Below, one piece after another: positions 50,449-58,769 of a DNA stretch of 64,000 bases. Each line of letters begins with the position of its first letter. Position 1 is the first letter of the stretch. Location of the stretch: assembly GCA_023634235.1 (NCBI GenBank), contig JAMKCF010000023.1, forward strand, positions 2,145,001 through 2,209,000, read 5' to 3'. The position numbers and the translations under genes are program-made. The notes beneath the pieces are model-generated. The model saw nothing but the letters and a program-made list of their open reading frames with translations, had not been told where the DNA came from and searched no databases. The stretch is from Pisaster brevispinus (Eukaryota; Echinodermata; Asteroidea; Forcipulatida; Asteriidae).

Positions 50449-50511
50449 TTAGATCTCAAGGGTCTTTCTCAGAATCCTCGCTGTTCCCAAAAGCGCCGCC
50501 TTCTGTAATAG
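50449..50511 (-). pseudogene. RLE retrotransposon, last codons beyond the insertion
   Basis: The minus strand reads LLQKAALLGTARILRKTLEI then TAA. This is the usual end of these proteins and belongs directly after VRVD at 52917. The CTATTA encoding LL is the duplicated target site. It shows that 50512-52910 inserted into an existing element. Confidence 0.92.
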
Positions 50512-50696
50512 GGCAGGTCCAAGCTAAGGTCCCCCCTGGTGGAAAAATTTAATCTTTATCCAAATTTATGGAAACTGGTGTCATTTTGAAGCTAAAAGAT
50601 TGAAGTTTATGATTCTTTAAAAAAAGAAGAGGAAAAACAGTAAAGTTTTTTAAAAATGAATGCCAAGGTCAATAATCACTTAATTATTTGTTTACC

Positions 50697-51082
50697 GTGA
50701 CGTACGGGACATTTTAAAATTAGATGTGGAGTGAGAGTGTTACAATGTTAAATTTCTTAAATAGTGGGGAACTAAAGAACCAGTTGTAGAAATACTTTAA
50801 AAAAAAAAATCAGCTTGGTTAACCACCAATAATTTATGCAAATTAGGCTCCGTCATAGCATGAGTTGTCCCGTACGTCACAAATTGACTTGCATTTTTAA
50901 TATTTTATCATAGAAAGAAGTAACATCTGATAAAGATGTTTTATAAAGTTCTAATTTATGTTAAGCCCCAACTAGGGCTAGGCATAATTTTTTTAAATTA
51001 TTACTCAATCTCATTAAAAATCTTAGGTTATGAATGTGACGTATGGGACATTTCGTGACGTACGGGACATGCATGGGACATT
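50697..51082 (+). other. Left subterminal cluster of the CGTACG-core 15-mer
   Basis: GTGACGTACGGGACATT at 50697-50713, the inverted TGTCCCGTACGTCAC at 50866-50880, GTGACGTATGGGACATTT at 51036-51053, GTGACGTACGGGACAT at 51055-51070 and a trailing GCATGGGACATT at 51071. Three of four full copies face the same way. Arrays like this near transposon ends are often transposase or accessory-protein binding sites. Confidence 0.8.
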
Positions 51083-51193
51083 GTTAAGGACCCAAAGATT
51101 AAGAACTCCTAAAAATATTTTTCCATGTTGGTGCTTCCCTTCTAAACAATTCAGTATTAGTTTCCAGACAGTATCTATCAGATGACCCCATTT

Positions 51194-52060
51194 ATCTCTA
51201 ATGGTTGAGTCCGTCTTGAAGATCTGAGAAAGCAAATACCCTTTACCATAACTCATGTCCATTACTGGTCTGATGGTGCTGCCAGTCAGTTCAAAAATAA
51301 GTTCTGCTTTGCTAACATGCTTTTTCATGAGCATGACTTTGAATGCACCATGGATTGGTCATTTTTTGAGACCGCACATGGAAAGGGTGCAGTTGATGGG
51401 GTTGGGGGCACGTGAAGGGTTGTCTGGTTGTCTGTTCTTCGCAACAAGACAGTTGTGTCAACAGCAGAAAGGTTTGCTGAAGTGGCATCACAGTTGTGCA
51501 AGGAGATAAGGGTTCTTTTTGTTTCTTCCAAGTCCATTCAAAAACTAACAGAAGAATGTAAAGTTTGATGGGAAAACTGCAAAGGGCTCCCATAAACGCA
51601 GAAAATGCATTTTGTACGTCCTCAAAATGCATTTACTATTGGGGCAGCAGTTAATACTTCCTTTGATCCAAAAACAGTTCTCAAATACCATAAACTACTT
51701 CCACCAGCAATGAATTTGTCTGATGGTAAAGAACCCCATACTTCAGGATATCAGACACAACCTGTAGAACCCTCATCACAAGAACAACTCAAAGTTGAAA
51801 TCCATGTTGGCCAGTGGTATGCTGTGTATTTTGAGGAATTTAACTACTGGTATGTTGGGATTGCAACTGAGTTGAAAAATGAGTCGGGGAATGTTGAGCT
51901 AAATTTTCTTCAACAAAAAGAGATTGGAAAAAACATCTTCAACAGTAGTAAGCTTGACACTCAAATAGTCAGCTCTGAAGATGTTTTCCACAAACTACAA
52001 GAAGCACCTACTCCAATCTCACTTTCAAGAATCAACAACCATGACACTGAAAGATGATGA
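51194..52060 (+). pseudogene. Broken SDG/SQFKN/HGKG-family gene, candidate transposase
   Basis: One frame reads THVHYWSDGAASQFKNKF (SDG at 51269, SQFKN at 51284), then DWSFFETAHGKGAVDGVGG (HGKG at 51377, VDG at 51392). In-frame stops at 51413, 51566 and 51593 interrupt it. It stays open from there to a stop at 52058, with VEIHVGQWYAVYFEEFNYWY and VGIATEL forming a small barrel-like C-terminal domain. I recall proteins with the same blocks (WSDG..SQFKN, F..T.HGKG.VDG.GG..K and a GDW-type C-terminal domain) as common uncharacterised proteins in invertebrates; this is recall, not a search. Its place in a TIR element suggests the family is a transposase, with the aspartates and histidine of SDG, HGKG and VDG as candidate catalytic residues. 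That is inference. The N-terminal half is missing. Confidence 0.75.
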
Positions 52061-52491
52061 CTTTAAAACTGTTGAGAACATTTTAAAAGTGAAATACATG
52101 TAATACATACAATACTATGTCACTTGGAAATGTTCTACTTATTTTTAAAGTCATCTTCTGATGCAACTGGGAATATTATTCTTTTTTTAGCTGGAGAAAG
52201 AAGAATACAGATTTTGTTGAGCATTTAAAGCATCATTTGGCATACACTGTAGAACATACCATGGCCAGCGACTGAACACTTCCGCAACTAGCCCCCCTTC
52301 CCCACCCCAAAAATAAATAAATAAATAAAACCAAAAATGTACCTCTAAATAGCCCTACAATGTTTGTTTTTTTCAGTTTTCAACATATGGAGTGTTCTCC
52401 TTGGAGGACATTGTCATTTTTATCCAATACTGTAAAAGAAATAGCTAAAATAGATGATTTTCACCAACGGCATTCATTTATGAACGGAAAA

Positions 52492-52886
52492 AATGTCCCA
52501 TACGTCACTGTCTCGTACGTCACAGTGTGGAAGTTCAGATTTTTGGCTACTACATAAGAAGGACTTTATAGATTTGTACAACTATTTGCCATAAGTTAGT
52601 CAGATATATAGAGTATACATACATTATACTGAGATATTAAAACTTATGGTACTTTCAGAGCATTTTGCAAACAAAAATGTTTTTTTTAAACTCAATTTTT
52701 CTCTGGTCCCGTACGTCACAATTACACTAATTAGGATAAAACCTTGTTAATGGAGATATATAAACTTGTTAATTATTTACAATAAACCAGCATAAATGCA
52801 TGTTACATAAAGCATAACAGACTCAAATATTTGTCTTCTTTGCTTGAACTAGAAACATTTAAGTCTCTGAATGTCCCGTACGTCAC
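52492..52886 (-). other. Right subterminal cluster of the CGTACG-core 15-mer
   Basis: AATGTCCCATACGTCAC at 52492, TGTCTCGTACGTCAC at 52509, GGTCCCGTACGTCAC at 52705 and AATGTCCCGTACGTCAC at 52870. All four are opposite to most of the left cluster. The outermost lies 9 bp inside the right terminal repeat. Confidence 0.8.
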
Positions 52887-52910
52887 GTTGTCAAATAGCT
52901 TGGACCTGCC

Positions 52911-53660
52911 TAATAGATCTACCCTCACATTTGTCCCTATTTTCTATTTCCTATTCCCTATTTCCCCAGTGCTTTCGGAATGGTGCCAAGTGCTCCAACC
53001 ACCACAGGGACTACTTTCACCTTCACCTGCCAAATCTTACGAAGTTCCCTGGCCAGGTCTTGGTACTTTTGGATCTTTTCCGTCTCCTTCTTAGCGACCC
53101 TTATATCACCCGGCACAGCTATGTCAATAAGATGACACATCTTCTTCGTCTTCTCTAAGACTACAACATCCGGACGCCTATGTTCTATAACATGATCAGT
53201 CTGAATGTTAAAGTCCCAGAGGATCTTGACCTGGTCGGTCTCTACAGCTTTATCTGGAACATGCTCGTACCATTTCGCAGTCACTTGGATACCATTCTTT
53301 TTGCACAGATCCCAGTGAATCACTTTGGCCAACTTGTCGTGTCTTCCTTTGTACTCCGTCTGGGCCATCATACTACATTCACTGACAATATGAAATACAG
53401 TCTCCTCCGCCTTATTACACATGCTGCACATAGGAGAGACGTTTGCTTTCTCTATCCTTGCCTTCATTACATTTGTCCTTAGAGACTGGTCTTGCGCCGC
53501 AGTAATCAAGCCCTCGGTTTCCTTCTTAAGTTCTCCGCTCTTTAACCAATTCCAGGACTTGCTGCTGGCAACTTCTTCAGTGCATCTCAAGAACCGGCCA
53601 TGAAGTGGTTTGTTCCACCAATCTTGACGTCTTTCCTCTTTCCTTTGCCTCTTGTACTCC
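52911..53660 (-). pseudogene. RLE retrotransposon, CCHC and endonuclease part
   Basis: After the insertion the frame continues with EYKRQRKEERRQDWWNKPLH, then GRFLRCTEEVASSKSW and GLITAAQDQSLRTN. The CCHC knuckle CSMCNKAEETVFHIVSEC follows (C-x2-C-x8-H-x4-C). The endonuclease core reads WDFNIQTDHVIEHRRPDVVV and then HLIDIAVPGD, the RPD...D arrangement of restriction-like endonucleases that nick the target for target-primed reverse transcription. VPVVVGALGTIPKALGK is followed by two stops near 52960-52980 and then TNVRVDLL, where the 2.4-kb DNA transposon interrupts. This is the longest unbroken frame of the element (210 codons). Confidence 0.9.
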
Positions 53661-53982
53661 AGAAATTTGGGACTCGGTTTCGGTTCTGAAAAAAAAGCTC
53701 GGTTCTGAGTCGGACCCGGTTAGACTAAATTCTATACAAAACATAAGCCACCCAGTTTTGAGTTCCACACACACAATTGAGCCGATCTATTTTAACCGGA
53801 AATACCCCAACAAGTAAATCTGACATAGTGGAACCGAGCGCTAATTCTCCCTCTCCATTGTTGCATACAAACAAATCTGTGGTTTGGCAATGCACATATG
53901 GCCCTGCATGAATATGAATATTCATCAACAGCCAACCCATGTACATGTACCACACCATGTGCTGTATATGGGGCAAGCTTTT

Positions 53983-54098
53983 ATGAATATGGATATTTCG
54001 GCACCGGCAGCCAATTACAAGCGCTGACTGTTGGTTAGTTTGTGAACTTTGGACTCTGTATCTCATGCTGCACAGCATACTGGACATGGTTGTGCACT
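53983..54098 (+). repeat. Direct repeat A flanking the TA element, left copy
   Basis: CTTTTATGAATATGGATATT followed by GCAGCCAATTACAAGCGCTG and TGGTTAGTTTGTGAACTTTG. It recurs in the same orientation at 55625-55737. A related piece is at 53907-53940 and an inverted one at about 54615-54695. Confidence 0.75.
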
Positions 54099-54124
54099 AT
54101 GCAGCCACTGCATAATAGTACCTA

Positions 54125-55602
54125 CAGTACCGGCCACAAGTAATTCCAAAGCCCCGCGGGTAACTCGCGGGGCTTAAGCGAGTGTGCGGGGATCCCCGCA
54201 AAAATCACCGTGGGCCACGCAAAATACTTGCGAGGCACCGCAGAAGCCCCGCAAGACTGCAATTGCTTCGGGGTCTCAAAATTAACGGTCGCCCGGTCGC
54301 CAAATGCGAGTGAAAACAGCAGCGGGCGAGTCAAAATCCTTCCTTTACTAGCCAACCGGGCGAGTCAAATAATTGTTCCTTTTCATAATAAATGAGGGGT
54401 ACAGTGGTAAAATCCCAAAGAGAGATTATTTATAAGTTCGTAAAATGGTTTGGCAAGTTTTGAAATTTCTAGATCGTTCATAAGTAAAACACGCACGCAC
54501 GTGCACGTGCACGCACACATAACCACATGGTAGTGAGTATCCACAGGCCCAACGTTCGCTCGCCTGCCTGTAGTCCCCACACACGCACACAACACATGGT
54601 GTATTGTACAGTACAACAGCAGGTCCAAAGTCCATCCTAAACAACAATCCGCACGCTGTGATTGGCCCGTCAATAAATTCATATTCATAAGAAAGCTTGG
54701 CTAGCCTCCAACTCTGTACACGTTCACGAGTCGAGTAAACAAATGCTGCACAATGTGGCGCATGCCTGTGGATTCTGTACTATACACAGCGTTGGGTTAA
54801 GGCTATTCAAGCATCGACAACTTTTGCCTCAATCGTGCGTCGTCGATCGATCGTTAACATGAAGATTTCATTGCAAAAGAAGTTCTATAAAACCGATTCT
54901 CAAATCACAAATCCATGAAAATGGTTGTTGATTGAAAAAGGATTATTGAGGGCAGAAATTAGGGGATAAGATCGCAAATTTCCGTGTGTGTGTCCGTTTG
55001 AGAACAATTTTTCTGAGGCCTTGAAAAGAATCACGGTCGTACTTTATCACCAAATGCATGGTATGGACAGAGATTCAATTTTTCAATGTAGTTGGAGCAT
55101 CGCTGGTCACCCTAAGCATGCTGGCAGGAAAACAGCTGCCCCTGCAAGGTACCAGTCATCCATGAGGCTTCTGTCGGTAGCGCAGGGAAATGCAGGAGCA
55201 GTCATGGCGGCCGCGCAGCGCAGGGATTTTTTTACACGATTTCTTTCATTGATTGATGTTTGAGGTTTTGTGAGTTCAGCTTAAAGTTGAATAAAGCATG
55301 GAAGAATTTATTCGTCCATGGGTGAAGCATGGAGGGGTGAAGTACATGTAAGTTTATTAGAATGATATTACATGTGGAAATTGTTCTACGTACATTTACA
55401 TGTGTGTGTACGAGTTCGTTGCAGGACCTTTACAGGTCCCCGCAACGCAGGTCCACGACACGTTCCCCGGCTTGCGGGGCCCCCGTTCCGTCCCCACAGA
55501 ATCCCCGCGGGGCTTCGGGGAGCCCCGTACCCGCCACGCAGTTTACCCGCGGGTACTCGCACGCAACTCGCAGGGTTTTGGAATTACTTGTGGCCGGTAC
55601 TG
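54125..55602. mobile_element. TA-flanked TIR element, 1478 bp, GC-rich subterminal ends
   Basis: Perfect 26-bp inverted ends begin CAGTACCGGCCACAAGTAAT (54125) and end with its complement at 55602. TA lies on each side (54123-54124 and 55603-55604). TA targets and CAGT-type ends are usual for Tc1/mariner-like and some other cut-and-paste elements. Just inside both ends lie about 150 bp full of CCCCGCGGGG and CTCGC words (54151-54310 and 55430-55575), far richer in GC than the centre. No transposase is recognisable; the ORFs at 54988-55263 and 55362-55747 show no family features. It is likely non-autonomous. Confidence 0.8.
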
Positions 55603-55624
55603 TAGTGTTGTGGATGGGGAAAAC

Positions 55625-55737
55625 TTTTATGAATATAGATACATCGGTAGGTAGCCAATCACAACGTGCTGACAGTTGGTTAGTTTGTGAACTTTGAACT
55701 CTGTATCTCATGCTGCATGGACATGGTTTCAGATTCC
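55625..55737 (+). repeat. Direct repeat A flanking the TA element, right copy
   Basis: CTTTTATGAATATAGATACA, TAGCCAATCACAACGTGCTG and TGGTTAGTTTGTGAACTTTG match the copy at 53983 with scattered substitutions. The two copies may be internal repeats of the 2470-bp host element. Confidence 0.75.
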
Positions 55738-56130
55738 TAATTTGCATACCTGTATGCAGGAGGGGCTAGGGGTCTGTGGTATTGCACTCAGGCACTAGGC
55801 AGCATGTGTGCTATTTGCTACACGATCTGTGATGCCTAATTTGCATCTGTGTGCAGCCGGCCACGTGTGATATTTGACACTCCTGGATGTCTGCGCAAAG
55901 CCTTTGCAGAGTCTCTGTGGTCAATGCTTACAACATCAGGCCTCGACTTTTTGAGCGTTCGGTCCCAGGATTGGCTCCATACAATGAGCCGCTTATAATT
56001 GGGACTGAGTCTTTTTAAATCGGAACTGACGCAAGCAGGTCCTCGGTTCAACAGAAGAGTGGACCCGCCGGTTCGGTTCTCAATTTGGAACTGAGTAGAA
56101 CCGGGGAACCAAAGGAACCGCCCAAGCTTA

Positions 56131-57700
56131 TTGTACTCCTTCGGCCCAACTTTGCCCACCTTCGTGTACTTCTGCGCAACTTTCAACAAGCTCTCCTCAG
56201 TCCTCCTAATATGACAATGTAAGCTCCTGCGCTCGATGTTGACACTGTCTGCCACACTTAGCAACCCCCTACCGCCCTCTGACCTTGGAAGATAAAGTCT
56301 GCTCACATTCGCGGATGAAGCATACCATTCATGGTCATCAGTTTTCTCGTTCTCCTGTCCATGACATCTAGATCTTCCTTAGTCCACTCAACAATACCCG
56401 CACTGTACCTCATTAAAGACACAGCCCATGTGTTAATTGCCTTAACTATGTTCCCCCCGTTCAGTTTCGACTTCAAACATTTCTTTACCCGTCTGATGTA
56501 CTTTGCCCTCAACCTCACCTTTGATTCCTCGTGAAGGACATGGTCCGATTCAAGTACACCAAGATACCGATAACTCTCTTCCTCACCTAAAGCCCTCATC
56601 TGTGCACCATCTGGCAGAACGATACCGTCGGAATGTATCCTTATTCCCCCCTTCATGGTCCTTGAAGCACATTTCTCCAGACCGAACTGCATCCCGATGT
56701 CATCGCTGAAAATCCTGACGGTCTGCACCAAAGAATCGATCTCCGCCTCATTCTTTGCAAACAACTTCAAATCGTCCATAAAAAGCAGATGGTTGATCTT
56801 ACATCCATCCTTCTTCATTACATAACCTGCACTCACCTTCCTCAGAATCATCGACAGGGGCATCAGTGCCAGAACAAACAGGAGCGGAGACAGAGAGTCA
56901 CCTTGGAAAATCCCTCTTCTTATGAATACATTGTGTACCTTGCCCAGACTCATTGTTGGCCGTCAGATTAGTTCGCCATGTCTTCATGCTCTCACCTAGA
57001 AGACGCTTTATTGCATCAGCCACTCCAACCATATCCAGGCATTCCATTATCCACGTGTGCGATACCATGTCATACGCCTTCTTGTAATCGATTCACGCCA
57101 TTGCCATCGATGATAAGTTGATCCTTCATACCCCTGGACCGCTTCTTACAGCCTTTCTGCTCCTCTGGAAACAACTGCTGGTCATCCATATGACGATAGA
57201 GGTCTTCTGCAATCATACTGGTCAAGAGTTTATACATCACGGGTAAGCACAATGATTGGTCTATAGTTACTAGCAATGTTACCTTTCTTGACATCCTTCA
57301 TGATCAGAACCGTTCTTGCCTCAGTCATCCAACATGGGACCTTACAATTTCCTAGACAGTCTTGCAATTGTAGGGCCATTCGCTCATGCAAACTACGGAA
57401 GTTCTTCAACCAGTACCCATGCACGTGGTCTGGACCAGGGGCTTTCCAATTTGGCACTTTTTTTACCTGTCTCTTTACCTTGTCCACATCAATCTGGAAC
57501 CCTTCTTGCTGTTGTACGCCTCTCAATTCATCTTTCATGCCCGTTAGCCATTCCGCTTGTCGATTGTGCTGTACTGGTCGGTCCCAAATACCACCCCAGA
57601 AAGTTCTTGCCTCTGTTGGTTTCGGGCCCACTTGTGTGTTGTCAGCCTTCCCGTCCAATTCCTTAAACAACTGACGCTGATTGGTGTTAAATAACCTATT
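56131..57700 (-). pseudogene. RLE retrotransposon, reverse transcriptase part
   Basis: Domain order is clear. FWGGIWDRPV and VPNWKAPGPDHVHGYWLKNF (57230-57670) open the RT. A frameshift near 57240 leads to [20 protein letters not shown] and [16 protein letters not shown] short deletion and a TGA at 57093-57095 fall in motif A, which otherwise reads [10 protein letters not shown] with the catalytic aspartate. A frameshift near 56950 precedes GIFQGDSLSPLLF (motif B) and HLLFMDDLKLFA (motif C, catalytic FMDD). A frameshift near 56308 precedes VSRLYLPRSEGGRGLLSV and KVGPKEY, where the second insertion interrupts. The palm residues are preserved although the frame is broken five times, so decay followed a period of selection on the protein. 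Confidence 0.9.
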
Positions 57701-57761
57701 CAGATGAAACTGCTTAACTCTGTCATCATACCTCTTTACTTTTGCAGCCTTAGCCTTAACC

Positions 57762-58721
57762 CTATTGTTTGATCTCCTCTATTACAACACTCACCCCCTT
57801 ACTTTTGACATTGTACTTTGTCATGATTGCATTCCTCAAGTCTGAACCTTTCAATAAACCCTTATTCATTTTTTCTATTCTATTGAGATCTTTTGGCAAG
57901 CCTTTAATTTGACCCTCCAGTCGACGTTTCCACCATGGCGTGCTGTTTTCCTGTTTTGATTGTGACGCCTTCACCCCTAACTTTTCCCCTACTACAACTG
58001 CCCCTGCAAAAATAAGACAGTTAGTTTCTGATATATTTGTTGTACTTACCGACCCAAGGACTTTACTTACCACGGCTGACATTTCTGTCAGCCTTTTCCT
58101 TGGGACCCGGCGCAAAGCTGGGACACACCACCCGTTTGACCCCTTCGCCGCTTCCATCACCTTTTGAAGCCTGGCCTTAATCTGCACCTCCTCTGTAAGC
58201 TCTATGCCCTCCTCTTCACCGATGCCATTGTCATCCTGACCTTCTCGCAACCTTGGCTGTTCCCCCTCATCTTCACTCTGCGAGCTAGCAGTAGCCGCCT
58301 CCTCCGGTACTTGGTGGTTAACAGTCGCCGTTCTATCCCTTTCAGCTTGTACTATCCTTTTCATTTCCTCAATCTCCACACTTGTTAACCATTGGTTCCG
58401 TTTGATGGTATTTATCTGGTCTGCAAGACGCTGCTCACTAATCTAAAACATTCCTTTATCTTGCCATAGGCTTATCATTCTCCTTCTGTATCCTCTCTTG
58501 TCTGGCACACTCTTAATATAACATTCCATTGCAAATTTATTATAGTTCTTACTCCATTTTCTTCTGGTTACAACGCGAATCCTGTTGTGAGCAGTTTGGA
58601 TACGATCTGGTAGTACGTGCTCAGGCATACCAACCAGATCGGGTGAAGGACTTCCTCTCTGGGAGTTTGTCGCTGTTTCACCGTTGACTAGATGCTCAAT
58701 AGCACTCATCATAAACATCAC
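57762..58721 (-). pseudogene. RLE retrotransposon, N-terminal (Myb-like) part
   Basis: The segment starts MFMMSAIEHLVNG and contains TRRKWSKNYNKFAMECYIK, with RRRMISLWQDKGMF close behind. This looks like a Myb/SANT-like helix-turn-helix, as found near the N-terminus of RLE-type elements, where it contacts target DNA. An in-frame TAG at 58443-58445 interrupts it; the same frame continues with SEQRLADQINTIKRNQWLT. A charged, low-complexity linker (EDEGEQPRLREGQ, EEEGIELTEE) follows, then STPWWKRRLEGQIKGLPKDL. The frame is lost near 57765 and resumes one frame over with KVKRYDDRVKQFHLNRLF. I assign it by order and resemblance to coral, fish and echinoderm copies known to me. The true start could lie slightly upstream. 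Confidence 0.8.
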
Positions 58722-58769
58722 ACAATTGTGAGAAAGTTTGTAGTTTCAGGGAGAATTACATACAGCAAC

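Larger units (their letters stand above)
50512..52910 (+). mobile_element. TIR DNA transposon, 2399 bp, 6-bp TSD, SDG-family gene
   Basis: The ends are exact inverted repeats of 15 bp (GGCAGGTCCAAGCTA at 50512-50526, its complement at 52896-52910). They are flanked by direct copies of TAATAG (50506-50511 and 52911-52916). Taking out the element and one TAATAG rejoins the host retrotransposon reading frame, which fixes both ends. Inside are a broken plus-strand gene (51194-52060) and clusters of a 15-mer of TGTCCCGTACGTCAC type, mostly inverted between left and right halves. The 6-bp duplication excludes superfamilies with fixed TA, TTAA or 8-bp targets. I cannot name the superfamily. It is probably an internally deleted, non-autonomous copy, because only the C-terminal half of the protein is recognisable. 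Confidence 0.9.
53661..56130. mobile_element. 2470-bp insertion with 9-bp TSD (Mutator-like?)
   Basis: The insert interrupts the retrotransposon between KVGPKEY and EYKRQRK. TTGTACTCC occurs on both sides (53652-53660 and 56131-56139), and one copy suffices to restore the frame. The ends are loosely inverted: the left begins AGAAATTTGGGACTCGG, and the right, inverted, begins TAAGCTTGGGCGGTTCC. Both lead into CGGTTC/GAACCG-rich sequence (53680-53725 and 56010-56115). A 9-bp duplication suits Mutator-like or Merlin-like elements. No transposase-like ORF is present, so it would be non-autonomous. It hosts a further element at 54125-55602. Confidence 0.8.
50330..58750 (-). mobile_element. RLE-type non-LTR retrotransposon, decayed, twice interrupted
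   Basis: Read on the minus strand, the pieces give one protein in the right order: a Myb-like DNA-binding region, a reverse transcriptase, a CCHC knuckle and a restriction-like endonuclease (RLE). This is the layout of the R2/NeSL/R4/HERO group of non-LTR elements. Two later insertions (50512-52910 and 53661-56130) split it. Removing each, plus one copy of its target duplication, rejoins the reading frame. The stop codon is at 50449-50451. The 3' untranslated region contains a GGCTACGTCCCGTAGCC hairpin (50432-50448) and ends in a TTTA-rich tail (50332-50368, plus strand). It lies between the two blocks of a 235-bp tandem repeat. At least one frameshift or stop occurs in every domain, so it is inactive. 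Confidence 0.9.

Noticed and set aside
51023..51632. Minus-strand ORFs opposite the SDG-family gene
   Set aside because: They are antisense shadows; the plus strand carries the recognisable conserved blocks.
53983..55737. Direct repeats A and A' as LTRs of a retrotransposon
   Set aside because: They are only about 115 bp, lack TG...CA ends, have no primer-binding site or polyprotein between them, and the target duplication lies at other borders.
55362..55747. Overlapping Pro/Arg-rich ORFs on both strands
   Set aside because: They come from the GC-rich subterminal block of the TA-flanked element, which opens several frames at once.
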